A stretch of 64,000 nt of DNA from Oceanobacter sp045430275 (GTDB lineage Bacteria; Pseudomonadota; Gammaproteobacteria; Pseudomonadales; Oceanobacteraceae), in assembly GCA_045430275.1 (NCBI GenBank), contig JAILXU010000015.1, positions 1-64,000 of the forward strand, given 5' to 3'. The notes under the pieces are model-generated. The model saw only the letters and a list, made by a program, of their open reading frames with translations, did not search any database and was not told where the DNA came from. The position numbers and the translations under genes are program-made. This document shows positions 25,406 to 34,090 of the stretch, in pieces (position 1 is the stretch's first letter; each line of letters starts with the position of its first letter).

Positions 25406-27298
25406 ATGTCTTATCAAGAAGAATATCAGGCTGCGCTGGATAACACGGAAGCCTATTGGGCCGATCAGGCGGATCGTATCGCCTGGTTCAAAAAGCCGGA
25501 AACCATTCTGAGCAAAACCGATTTTGGCACCTACAACTGGTACGCCGATGGTGAGCTGAACAGTTGTTACCTGGCGGTGGATTACCATGTTGAAAATGGC
25601 CGTGGTGAACAGGTTGCCTTGTACTACGATTCCCCGGCCTCTGACCGCAAAGAAGCCGTTACTTACAGCCAGTTACAGGAACGGGTTGCTCGTTTCGCCG
25701 GTGCTCTGAGAGCCAAAGGCGTCGAGAAAGGCGACACCGTTCTGATCTACATGCCGATGATCCCGGAAGCCGCTGTTGCGATGCTGGCTTGTGCGCGTCT
25801 GGGTGCGATTCACTCAGTGGTTTTCGGTGGTTTTGCTCCGGCAGAAATGGCCATTCGCATCAACGATGCTTGCCCGAAAATGATCCTGACCGCGTCTTGC
25901 GGCATCGAATTTGAAAAGAAAATTGCTTACAAGCCGCTGGTAGACCAAGCCATTGATCTGGCCGAGCACAAGCCTTCCCACACTGTTGTGTGTCAGCGTG
26001 ATGTGTTGCCCGCCGAGCTGAATCAGGAACGTGATCTCGACTGGAGCGCGTTCCAGGAAGGCGTGGAGCCTGCAGAGTGTGTTGCTGTAAAAGGGTCTGA
26101 TCCGCTGTACATCCTGTATACCTCCGGCACCACGGGCCAGCCAAAAGGCATCGTGCGTGACAACGGCGGTCATGCCGTTGCACTGAGCTACGCCCTGAAC
26201 AATGTTTATGGCATGAAAGCCGGTGATGTCTGGTGGGGTGCTTCCGATATTGGTTGGGTTGTGGGCCATTCCTTCATCGTATACGGCCCGTTGATGGGCG
26301 GTTGTAGCGCCATCTTCTTTGAAGGCAAGCCAATCCGTAACCCGGATGCGGGCACCTTCTGGCGTGTGATTGAAGAATATGGTGTGAACTCCATGTTCTG
26401 TGCGCCAACCGCATTCCGTGCAATCCGTAAGGAAGACCCGGAAGGCGATTTGTCGAAAAACTACGACCTCAGCAGCCTGAACTGGGTGTTTGTGGCGGGT
26501 GAAAAACTGGATTCTTCCACATACTCCTGGTTGTCCGGGCTGCTGAACGTTCCAGTTGTGGATCACTGGTGGCAGACCGAAACCGGCTGGCCAATGACCG
26601 CGCCGATGATGGGCTGGGACAATCCGTCTGCAGCGCGTCTGGGTTCCACCAATAAGCCGATTCCGGGTTACGACATCCGCGTACTGGATGACGAAGGCCA
26701 CGAAGTGGAAGACGGCAAGCCAGGCAATATCTGCGTCAAGCTGCCAATGCCACCGGGCGTTGCGTGGAGCATCTGGAATAATAATGAGCGTTACGTCAGC
26801 TCGTATCTGGACGCGTTCCCAGGCTACTACCACACTGGTGACGGCGGTCTGAAAGACAACGAAGGCTACATCTACATCACCGGTCGTACCGATGACGTGA
26901 TCAATGTCTCCGGTCATCGTCTGTCTACGGGCGAAATGGAAGAAGTTGTATCCGCTCACCCGGCGGTTGCAGAATGTGCCGTGATTGGCGTCAACGATCA
27001 GTTGAAAGGCCAGTTGCCACTGGGTCTGATCGTATTGAAAGCCGGTGTTCAGCTTGACGAAGCGGAACTGGAAGCCGAGCTGGTCAAAATGGTACGAGAT
27101 CAGGTTGGCGCTTTGGCGTGCTTCCGTACCGCGTTGGTGGTTGAACGTTTGCCGAAGACGCGTTCGGGTAAAATCTTGCGAGCGGTTCTGCGCAAAATTG
27201 CTGCCCGTGAAGAGTACAAGATGCCGTCCACCATTGATGACGAGACCATTTTGCCTGAGATCACGCCTCTGATTGAAGCACGCAGCGCGGATAGCTGA
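25406..27298 (+). CDS. Propionyl-CoA synthetase-like acyl-CoA ligase (PrpE/ACSS3 type)
   Basis: The 630-residue adenylate-forming enzyme has the AMP-binding motif YTSGTTGQPKG, the acetyl-CoA synthetase-type block WWQTETGWPM and the C-terminal catalytic Lys in RSGKILR. Residues near the N terminus (YWADQADRIAWFKKPE) match the propionate-CoA ligase branch. It would activate propionate or isobutyrate to feed or drain the pathway. The start at 25406 has AAGGGGAAG upstream. Choice of acid is inference from the valine operon. Confidence 0.88.
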   Translation: MSYQEEYQAALDNTEAYWADQADRIAWFKKPETILSKTDFGTYNWYADGELNSCYLAVDYHVENGRGEQVALYYDSPASDRKEAVTYSQLQERVARFAGALRAKGVEKGDTVLIYMPMIPEAAVAMLACARLGAIHSVVFGGFAPAEMAIRINDACPKMILTASCGIEFEKKIAYKPLVDQAIDLAEHKPSHTVVCQRDVLPAELNQERDLDWSAFQEGVEPAECVAVKGSDPLYILYTSGTTGQPKGIVRDNGGHAVALSYALNNVYGMKAGDVWWGASDIGWVVGHSFIVYGPLMGGCSAIFFEGKPIRNPDAGTFWRVIEEYGVNSMFCAPTAFRAIRKEDPEGDLSKNYDLSSLNWVFVAGEKLDSSTYSWLSGLLNVPVVDHWWQTETGWPMTAPMMGWDNPSAARLGSTNKPIPGYDIRVLDDEGHEVEDGKPGNICVKLPMPPGVAWSIWNNNERYVSSYLDAFPGYYHTGDGGLKDNEGYIYITGRTDDVINVSGHRLSTGEMEEVVSAHPAVAECAVIGVNDQLKGQLPLGLIVLKAGVQLDEAELEAELVKMVRDQVGALACFRTALVVERLPKTRSGKILRAVLRKIAAREEYKMPSTIDDETILPEITPLIEARSADS

Positions 27299-27326
27299 AA
27301 TCGCTGAGGTTCTTTACTCACAAACC

Positions 27327-27346
27327 GGCCCTGCTCTGGCGGGGCC
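27327..27346 (+). promoter_or_regulatory. Short intercistronic hairpin before the SDR gene
   Basis: GGCCC (27327-27331) and GGGCC (27342-27346) form a GC-only stem. It lies 13 bases before the ribosome-binding site of the SDR gene and continues the pattern of hairpins in this operon's gaps. Confidence 0.4.
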
Positions 27347-27370
27347 ATGAAATTCTCACGGAGAAACACT

Positions 27371-28132
27371 ATGCAAATCAAAGACAGCGTGTTTGTTGTT
27401 ACTGGCGGTGGTCGGGGCCTGGGTCTGGCAATGGCGAGCAACCTGGCCAAAGAAGGTGCCAAGCTGGCATTGATCGACTTGAGTCAGGAAGCACTGGATC
27501 AAGCGGCTGCCCAATGTCAGGAAGCGGGTGGCGAAGCACGCGGTTACGTTTGCAACATCACTGACGAAGCGGCGGTCGAAGCGACCTTTGCACAGATCAA
27601 GGCCGATTTTGGTGCCGTCAACGGTCTGATCAACAACGCTGGCCTGATGCGCGATGGCATGCTGATCAAAGTGAAGAACGGCGAGCTGGTTGGCAAGATG
27701 GGTCTGGATCAGTTCCAGTCTGTGGTCAACGTCAATATGACCGGCACCTTCCTGTGTGGCCGTGAAGCGGCGTCCATCATGGCGCTGCAAGGCACTGGTG
27801 GTGTGATTGTGAACATCTCTTCTGTTTCCCGTGCCGGTAATATGGGCCAGACCAACTACTCAGCCACCAAAGCTGCAGTAGCAACCATGGTCACGAGCTG
27901 GGCTGGTGAACTGGCACGTCACAAAATCCGCGTTGGCGGTATTGCTCCGGGCGTGATTGCGACTGAAATGACGGCACAAATGAAGCCGGAAGCCGTTGAT
28001 CGTATGGTTTCTGCCGTGCCACTGCGTCGTTTGGGCGAAGTGGACGAAATGGCTCACACTCTGAAATACATTGTTGAAAACGATTTCTTCACAGGCCGCA
28101 TCGTCGAAATGGACGGCGGTCTGCGAATCTAG
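27371..28132 (+). CDS. Short-chain dehydrogenase/reductase (FabG-like)
   Basis: The 253-residue classical SDR has the cofactor motif TGGGRGLG, the NNAG motif (GLINNAGLMRDG), the catalytic Ser in NISSVSRAGN and the YSATK tetrad (Tyr and Lys). It could act on a 3-hydroxyacyl-CoA or related branched-chain intermediate. It is last in the mms operon and is followed directly by a strong terminator. The start at 27371 follows GGAG at a spacing of 7. The substrate is not determinable. Confidence 0.88.
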   Translation: MQIKDSVFVVTGGGRGLGLAMASNLAKEGAKLALIDLSQEALDQAAAQCQEAGGEARGYVCNITDEAAVEATFAQIKADFGAVNGLINNAGLMRDGMLIKVKNGELVGKMGLDQFQSVVNVNMTGTFLCGREAASIMALQGTGGVIVNISSVSRAGNMGQTNYSATKAAVATMVTSWAGELARHKIRVGGIAPGVIATEMTAQMKPEAVDRMVSAVPLRRLGEVDEMAHTLKYIVENDFFTGRIVEMDGGLRI

Positions 28133-28174
28133 GTTCAGTCATACCCCAAACCCCACTTGGTGATATGCTGATGA

Positions 28175-28205
28175 AGCCCACTACCGCAAGGTAGTGGGCT
28201 TTTTT
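28175..28205 (+). terminator. Intrinsic terminator of the mms operon
   Basis: AGCCCACTACC and GGTAGTGGGCT form a perfect 11-bp stem with a GCAA tetraloop, directly followed by a run of T. This is a textbook intrinsic terminator 42 bases after the last operon gene. Confidence 0.95.
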
Positions 28206-28277
28206 GTGTCTGTAATCTACCCCTACAGACACAGCAGCCGAACGGCATTCGCCACCGTGTTTCGTATACCACTCAAA

Positions 28278-29138
28278 CTATGGGACTGACGTTTGAACCT
28301 GACGATCCGTGAGTTGAAAGAAGGTTTGTTCTGACATACCTGCCTGTGCCAGTTCATGGCTGAGCATTTGGGTACGAAAGGCTTGATCCGGGTTCAGGCG
28401 GGAATAAGCCAGCGGGCGTTGCAGATAATCCGTGAGTTGATCGAGATAACGGCTGCGCTCGGTCATGGTGCGTTCGTAGTCGTCGATCAGTTGCACCGGG
28501 TTGACGGCGTTGTTGATGTGCTCCGCAGGCGGCACCGCCGGATACACCAGTTCGGGAGGCTGGGGCCGACTGGTTTCCGGTTCAAACCCCAGAATAATAT
28601 CGGTCAGCGTGTCGCTGTAATGACCATCGTGCAGCGCCAGAAGTTGCTCAGCCAGTTGTTGGCGTTGTATCAAATCTTCGGCCCAGACCAGCGCCTTGAC
28701 CCGTTGGCGCACTTCCAGCGTCATGTATTGCTTGACCAGTAATTGTTGGTGCTCCAGCGTTTCGGTGCTGCCCTGATGCGCCTGATAGGCCAGTGCCTGC
28801 AGCAGGTTGTGTTGCTCAAGCCCGAGGCTCTGGTCGTCGCGTAAGGCGTGCAGACGCAAGCCGCGCTGGTGTACCTGTTGAATCTGTTGCTGATGCAAGG
28901 CTGTGAGTTGCGTGTGGTAATGCTGGTTCCAGCTTCCCATACGCTGCTGAAATGCCTGCAACTGGCTGATGCTGATCTGATTGGCGGCGTATTGATCCGC
29001 CGGGGCGCTGATGTCCTTATCGGCGGGGTGGTAGTTCAGTTCCCGGCTCGGGCCTTGTGAGCAGCCGCCCAGAGCGGCTACCAGCAGTATCAGGGTAAAG
29101 CCTGTGACATGACGGGAACGGAAAGCGGGTATTGACAT
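28278..29138 (-). CDS. Putative lipoprotein of unknown function
   Basis: The 286-residue protein starts at the second in-frame ATG (29138), preceded by AGGA. It has a type II signal peptide with lipobox LGGC (Cys about residue 27). The mature part is Gln-rich and helical (many HQQQ and LLALHD segments), suggesting a helical bundle or coiled coil on the outer or inner membrane. No known domain was recognised. It is the last gene of the minus-strand group with SelO and the M16 peptidase, 80 bases after SelO. Confidence 0.7.
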   Translation of the reverse strand: MSIPAFRSRHVTGFTLILLVAALGGCSQGPSRELNYHPADKDISAPADQYAANQISISQLQAFQQRMGSWNQHYHTQLTALHQQQIQQVHQRGLRLHALRDDQSLGLEQHNLLQALAYQAHQGSTETLEHQQLLVKQYMTLEVRQRVKALVWAEDLIQRQQLAEQLLALHDGHYSDTLTDIILGFEPETSRPQPPELVYPAVPPAEHINNAVNPVQLIDDYERTMTERSRYLDQLTDYLQRPLAYSRLNPDQAFRTQMLSHELAQAGMSEQTFFQLTDRQVQTSVP

Positions 29139-29218
29139 GGTGTCGTCCTTTGCAAGCACCGGGCGAATGCCCTGAAGGCAATTAAACGCACTCGCACCGG
29201 GATTTCAAGCAGCATATT

Positions 29219-30694
29219 TCAGGATGAGCAGCTCAACATCACAAAGCCCTGATCCTGCGGTGCGCGCTGCCAGCGTTCCAGACCTTCAACAGGTGTGAAT
29301 GGGTTTTGCAGCACCGCCAGCCACTGATTCAGAGGCTGGTAATCCCCCTGTTCGGCGGCTCGAATAATCTCTTGGGCCAGATGCGTACGCAGGATATACA
29401 CCGGGTTGGTGGCCAGCATGGCCTGACGGCGTTCGGAAGCTGGGCGGGTTTCCTGCTGCAAGCGCTGACGGTAGAGCACCAGCCAGTCTTGCAGTTCGGT
29501 TTGCCACAGCAACAGTTCTGTTTCATCCAACTCATTGGATGCGTGTGGGCTGTCTGGCTGAGCCAGACTGAGCGCCCGGTACAGCGGCGTAAAATCCATT
29601 TGATGCTGTGCCAGCAATGCCCGCCATTGTTTGATCAGCTCCTCGTCCTGTGGCTGCACTGTTGCCAGTCCCAGACGATTGCGCATGCGGGCCAGCCAGG
29701 CTGCTTTGAAGTGTTCTTCGAAGGTTGCCAGCGCCGCTTTCAGATCCTCTATCGGAATCAGAGGCGTCAGTGCCTGAGCCAGTGCGCTGAGGTTCCAGTG
29801 CATGATGTCGGGTTGTTGATCAAAGGCGTAACGGCCACTGTCATCGGTGTGGTTGTACACCGCGTTCTCTTTCCAGCGGTCGATAAAGGCGAAAGGGCCG
29901 TGGTCAAAGGCTTCACCAATCAGCGACATGTTGTCGGTGTTCATCACACCGTGCAGGAAACCGTAGGCTTGCCAGCCAGCGACCAGAGCCGCGCTGCGCT
30001 GGACGACTTGCTCGAACATGGCCAGATACGGCTGTTCGGCTTCCTGACAGTCGGGGAAAAAGCGTTTCAGGCTGTAGTCGGCCAGTTGCTTGAGGGCATC
30101 GTGCTGGCGGGTGTAGTAGAAGTGTTCGAAGTGACCGAAACGAACATGGCAGGGAGTAATGCGCAAGATGGTTGCAGCGTGCTCAACCATTTCGCGGCGG
30201 ACTTTCTGGCTGGTGACGCACACCGCCAGGGCGCGGGTTGAGGGAATGTTCAAAGCGCTCAGGGCTTCGCCCACCAGATATTCCCGAATACTGGAGCGCA
30301 GCACCGCACGGCCATCACCGCTGCGGGAGTAGCGGGTCTGGCCTGCGCCTTTCAGGTGCCAGTCCCAGAGCTGGCCATCGACGTTTTGCTCGCCGAGCAG
30401 TAAGCCCCGGCCATCGCCCAGTTGCGGGTTGTATCCCCCAAACTGGTGTCCGGCGTATTTCATTGCCAGCGGATGCGCTCCCTGAGGCTGGCTGTGGCCG
30501 CCCATCCAACTGGCCAGATGATCGGGATCGAGCTTGCACGGATGCAATTGCAGCAGGTCAGCTACCCGGCGATTGATGCTGATGACCTGAGGGTCGGGCA
30601 AGGGCATCGGCCCGGTCTGGTGATAGAACGACTCCGGCAAGGTGGCGTAGTCGTTTTGCAGCGTCAGTTCATCCAGCGTCAATCGTTGCTTCAT
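29219..30694 (-). CDS. selO: SelO family protein adenylyltransferase (YdiU)
   Basis: SelO is a pseudokinase-fold enzyme that AMPylates proteins, which is family knowledge tied to redox stress. The 491-residue protein has the conserved blocks HQFGGYNPQLGDGRGLLLGE, LKGAGQTRYSRSGDGRAVLR, REYLVGEA and GVMNTDNMSL. It ends in SCSS, where the Cys occupies the position of selenocysteine in some homologs. It starts 2 bases after the M16 peptidase gene stop, so the two are translationally coupled. Confidence 0.94.
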   Translation of the reverse strand: MKQRLTLDELTLQNDYATLPESFYHQTGPMPLPDPQVISINRRVADLLQLHPCKLDPDHLASWMGGHSQPQGAHPLAMKYAGHQFGGYNPQLGDGRGLLLGEQNVDGQLWDWHLKGAGQTRYSRSGDGRAVLRSSIREYLVGEALSALNIPSTRALAVCVTSQKVRREMVEHAATILRITPCHVRFGHFEHFYYTRQHDALKQLADYSLKRFFPDCQEAEQPYLAMFEQVVQRSAALVAGWQAYGFLHGVMNTDNMSLIGEAFDHGPFAFIDRWKENAVYNHTDDSGRYAFDQQPDIMHWNLSALAQALTPLIPIEDLKAALATFEEHFKAAWLARMRNRLGLATVQPQDEELIKQWRALLAQHQMDFTPLYRALSLAQPDSPHASNELDETELLLWQTELQDWLVLYRQRLQQETRPASERRQAMLATNPVYILRTHLAQEIIRAAEQGDYQPLNQWLAVLQNPFTPVEGLERWQRAPQDQGFVMLSCSS

Positions 30695-30696
30695 GG

Positions 30697-33600
30697 TTAT
30701 TGTCCTGCAACGCGGGTGCGTGGTGGCGGTGCAAACAGTGGCTGTTTGTCACGTGCAACTTCGGACAGTGTCTGGAAGCCTTCCACGTCACCGCCCTGGG
30801 TGTACAGCAACCAGGGTGTGGTCGAAGGTGTGGTGAGAGAAGGCTTGCTGGCTGTGTCGCTGTTCAGAGGCTTGATAATCAGATCCTGATACATGCTTTG
30901 AACCTGCTCCAGTGTCAGCGTTTTGACCAGCTCTGCAATGGCGCTGTTGGTGTCGAAATTTTCACGGCCAGTGTCGATTTCACGCCAGTAGCGGGCTGCT
31001 TTCTCGCCCATGTTTTTCGGTGGCTCGATCAGCTTGCTGACCAGGCCATCCTTGAACGACTGGAATTCTTCCGCCGACATGGCTGCGAGTTTGGCCTCGA
31101 ACTGCTTCCAGAAGGTCACACTGTGATCCATCAATTGCTGCGGTTGAGTGCCCGGCGACTGAACGATAAAGACCAGTCCGGGCACGGTGCGCTGTGGGTA
31201 AACCGCGGCAAACACGATGTAGCCCAACTGCTGTTCGGTACGCATGTATTGATAGTAGGGCGCGCTCAGAATCTGCCCCAGCAAGGCCATGCTGGCACGG
31301 GTCTGGTCGCTGGTATCTGGCCCCTGCATGTACAGCGTCAGGTTGGTGTCCTGATGATCCAGTGCCATTTCGTGCTGGAACTGACCGGCGGGGACGTGCC
31401 GAATTCGGGTTTCAACCCACTGTGATGCGGCGGGTGGGTACTGGCTTTTCAGGGCCTGGGACAATGTCTGGCTTTGCTTGTGGCTGAGGTTGCCGTGTAC
31501 GTACAGACGGGTGGCAGAGGTGGTCTGCAGTGATTGGCCAAGAGCCAGAGTGTCTTTCAGGGTCACGCCTTGCAGTGCCTTCAGCAACTCAGGCTCGCTG
31601 AAGCTGGGTTGATACAACCATTGCTTCAGTTCGGCAATGCTGCGCTCATAGGGTTTGGATTTGAGCTGGTTTTCCAGACGCCGCTGCAGAGAAGCCTTGT
31701 AACGCTCGAACTGGGCTTCGGATACAAGCGGTGCCTTCATGGCTGCCAGCAAGCGTTCGAGCAGTTCGGGCAGTTTGTCCTGATAGCCGGAGACACTGAG
31801 CTGCAGACCTTGTGGTGTAACGTTGAGGTTGTAGCCCAGGCCCGCGAGATAGGCCGGATAGGTAAAGGTGTTGAGGTTCTCATTCACGGCTCGAACGTAC
31901 AGTTGAGCGGCCATTTGTCGGGCGGCTGAGCTGGCCAGATCTTGCTGGAACAGTTGCGCAACAATACGAGCCTTGGGACGCTGGAATTCATGCTCCGGGT
32001 AATACCAGAGTTCAAAGCCTGGCTCGGACTGCAGCAGTGCCGGTGTCGCTTGTTCGGCTTCGGCATGCACATCGAAATCGGTGGGAATAAAGGGGTTGGC
32101 TTCTGGCAGGTGCAATGTGGCCAGATCCGCTTTGAAGGTGTCTTTCGGCTGGTAGTTGGACGGACGCACGCGCATGGGAGTGCTGTACCAGGTTTCTTCC
32201 ATATCCGTGGTGACGCCGGGAGCGATCAGTGTGCGCAACATGTTGCTGCCTGACAGCGCATCAATATAGGGCTTCAGTTGTTCCGGGCTGATGGGCTGCC
32301 AGACGTAGTCGCCGTAAATGGCTTCGTTGGCCGGGTAATGCAGCAGGTTGGTGCTCAGGCTGACAACGTAGTCGGAAATGCGTCCATGCTCCTGAAAACG
32401 GAACGCCATCTCGCTGAGTTGCTGCTGTTCGGTCAGCAGGTAGTCTGGCAGCGGCTGGGTTTTCATCAACTCAATGTAGTGCAGGATGCTCTGGGTGATG
32501 TCATCAACGTGCAGCAAGCCTGCGCGCGTCAGGTTGACCTGTACAACCAGAGAGGATTCAAACGGCGTATTCAGTGACTGTCCGGCACTGAGTGCTTCGG
32601 CCCAGCCTTTCTCTTTCAGCAAGGCCAGAATGCTGCCTTCACCCTCGTGTCCCAGCAGATTGCCCAGCAGTTGCAGCGGCTTGTACTGATATCGTGAGCG
32701 GGTCTCTGGCAAGGCAAAGGTTAACTGCAGGCGACGGATTTCCTTTTCCGGGACGATGTTGACGTCCAGTGGCATTTGTTCGCGGATGAACAGCGATGGA
32801 CGAGGCTCAGGGTCTTTCAAATCGCGCTTGGGAACGGCGTTGAAGTGACTGTTGGCCCACAGTTCCAGTTGCGATAGCGGGTAGTTACCGGCCAGCACCA
32901 GCGTCATGCGATCGGCGCTGTAGTGGTTTTCGTAGAAGCGGATCAATTCATCGCGAATCTTGCTGTCAGGCCGGTCAGACAAGGTGTCCAGATTGCCGGT
33001 GGCAAACTTGGCGAACGGATGATCCGGGTTCATGGCTTGCTTTTCAGCGTTATAAATACGGCGGGAGTCGTCTTTGATCTTGGCGGTGTACTCGGCATGT
33101 ACCGCATTCTTCTCACGATCGACGTACGCTTCATCAAAGGTCGGAGAAATAAAGAAAGGCGCGAAACGATCCAGCGCACCGCTCATGGCGTTGTTATCAA
33201 TGGAAAAGAAATACGTGGTTTGCTGGTGTGCGGTGAAAGCGTTGTGGCTGCCACCATGGCGACTGATATACGCCTGATATTCGCCCGATTCCGGGTAGGG
33301 TTCCGTGCCCAGAAACAGCATGTGCTCCAGGAAATGGGCCAGGCCTTCCCGGTCTTTGGGGTCATCACCGCTGCCCACTGCGACGCTGACTGCGGCGGTG
33401 GCTTTGTCGGTGTCTGGAGTCGAAACCAGCAAGGCTTGCATGCCATTTTCAAGTGTCAGGTGACGGTATTCGAACGGGTCAACCGGGCTGGTGATCACAC
33501 CTGCGGTTGCCTCCGCTGAAGCGTTGGGCCGGGTGTTGGCCGGGAGCTGGGCCGTGGAGCCAGAGGCCGCTTTGGCTTCCGTGTCTGTCGCTACAGGATG

Positions 33601-33723
33601 GGATGTACTGGCGGCTGTGTCAGCAGGCCCGTCATCGGTATCAATTGTTGCAGGTTTGATCATGGAATAGATGATGGCGGCTGCCACAATCATCAGGAAT
33701 GTCCAATAACGGGGCGATAGCAT
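30697..33723 (-). CDS. M16 insulinase-like zinc metallopeptidase (pitrilysin type)
   Basis: The 1008-residue protein has an N-terminal hydrophobic segment (residues 8-22) and a low-complexity Ala/Thr/Ser linker to about residue 80. Four M16 repeats follow. The inverted zinc motif HFLEH is at residues 130-134, with Glu211 (in NAVHAEY) as third ligand at the pitrilysin spacing. Such enzymes degrade small peptides, usually in the periplasm. Here the N-terminal anchor and linker suggest a membrane-tethered periplasmic enzyme. It lies between a 97-residue protein gene and selO. Confidence 0.92.
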   Translation of the reverse strand: MLSPRYWTFLMIVAAAIIYSMIKPATIDTDDGPADTAASTSHPVATDTEAKAASGSTAQLPANTRPNASAEATAGVITSPVDPFEYRHLTLENGMQALLVSTPDTDKATAAVSVAVGSGDDPKDREGLAHFLEHMLFLGTEPYPESGEYQAYISRHGGSHNAFTAHQQTTYFFSIDNNAMSGALDRFAPFFISPTFDEAYVDREKNAVHAEYTAKIKDDSRRIYNAEKQAMNPDHPFAKFATGNLDTLSDRPDSKIRDELIRFYENHYSADRMTLVLAGNYPLSQLELWANSHFNAVPKRDLKDPEPRPSLFIREQMPLDVNIVPEKEIRRLQLTFALPETRSRYQYKPLQLLGNLLGHEGEGSILALLKEKGWAEALSAGQSLNTPFESSLVVQVNLTRAGLLHVDDITQSILHYIELMKTQPLPDYLLTEQQQLSEMAFRFQEHGRISDYVVSLSTNLLHYPANEAIYGDYVWQPISPEQLKPYIDALSGSNMLRTLIAPGVTTDMEETWYSTPMRVRPSNYQPKDTFKADLATLHLPEANPFIPTDFDVHAEAEQATPALLQSEPGFELWYYPEHEFQRPKARIVAQLFQQDLASSAARQMAAQLYVRAVNENLNTFTYPAYLAGLGYNLNVTPQGLQLSVSGYQDKLPELLERLLAAMKAPLVSEAQFERYKASLQRRLENQLKSKPYERSIAELKQWLYQPSFSEPELLKALQGVTLKDTLALGQSLQTTSATRLYVHGNLSHKQSQTLSQALKSQYPPAASQWVETRIRHVPAGQFQHEMALDHQDTNLTLYMQGPDTSDQTRASMALLGQILSAPYYQYMRTEQQLGYIVFAAVYPQRTVPGLVFIVQSPGTQPQQLMDHSVTFWKQFEAKLAAMSAEEFQSFKDGLVSKLIEPPKNMGEKAARYWREIDTGRENFDTNSAIAELVKTLTLEQVQSMYQDLIIKPLNSDTASKPSLTTPSTTPWLLYTQGGDVEGFQTLSEVARDKQPLFAPPPRTRVAGQ

Positions 33724-33738
33724 GCCAGCTCCTTGTAG

Positions 33739-34032
33739 TTAGTGTGCGGTTCCGTTGTGGTCGATAATCTGATGGGCGTCGTCCAGAGTATGGCGAGCCG
33801 GATCAAGGTGTTTAATCGCAGTCAGACGCGCCTGACTGTCTTCCAGTTCCGCCAGAACCAGTGCAAATTGTTGCTGGAAGGCTTCATCAATCGCACCGTA
33901 CAGAGCACTGGCGGCATCTTCATTGGAAGCGGAGCCACCGGCTCGCAGGGTTTTCAGGCAGGCCAGGGCAATCTGGTGGTAGGCTTGGTCTTTGTTCAAG
34001 TGTGTGTCCTCAGACAGTAGGTAATCCGGCAA
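33739..34032 (-). CDS. Conserved hypothetical small protein
   Basis: The 97-residue acidic, mostly helical protein has no signal peptide or membrane segment. No domain is recognised. It begins MPDYLLSEDTHLNKDQAYHQ and is rich in Ala, Leu and acidic residues. It lies 15 bases upstream of the M16 peptidase gene in the same direction, so it is probably first in the minus-strand operon. It is the only open frame of any length in the interval, and its position and codon use fit a real gene. Confidence 0.6.
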   Translation of the reverse strand: MPDYLLSEDTHLNKDQAYHQIALACLKTLRAGGSASNEDAASALYGAIDEAFQQQFALVLAELEDSQARLTAIKHLDPARHTLDDAHQIIDHNGTAH

Positions 34033-34090
34033 TCAGCCCTCAATCATACATGACTGCTTCCGTCTCGGCAGGCAGGATTCCCGGCGCATT

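Noticed and set aside
29219..29230. Selenocysteine at the SelO C terminus
   Set aside because: The codon at that position is an ordinary Cys codon and the frame ends in a normal stop, so no recoding is needed.
29306..30241. A 311-residue frame antisense to selO
   Set aside because: It is opposite conserved SelO motifs, has no family signature and no start signal.
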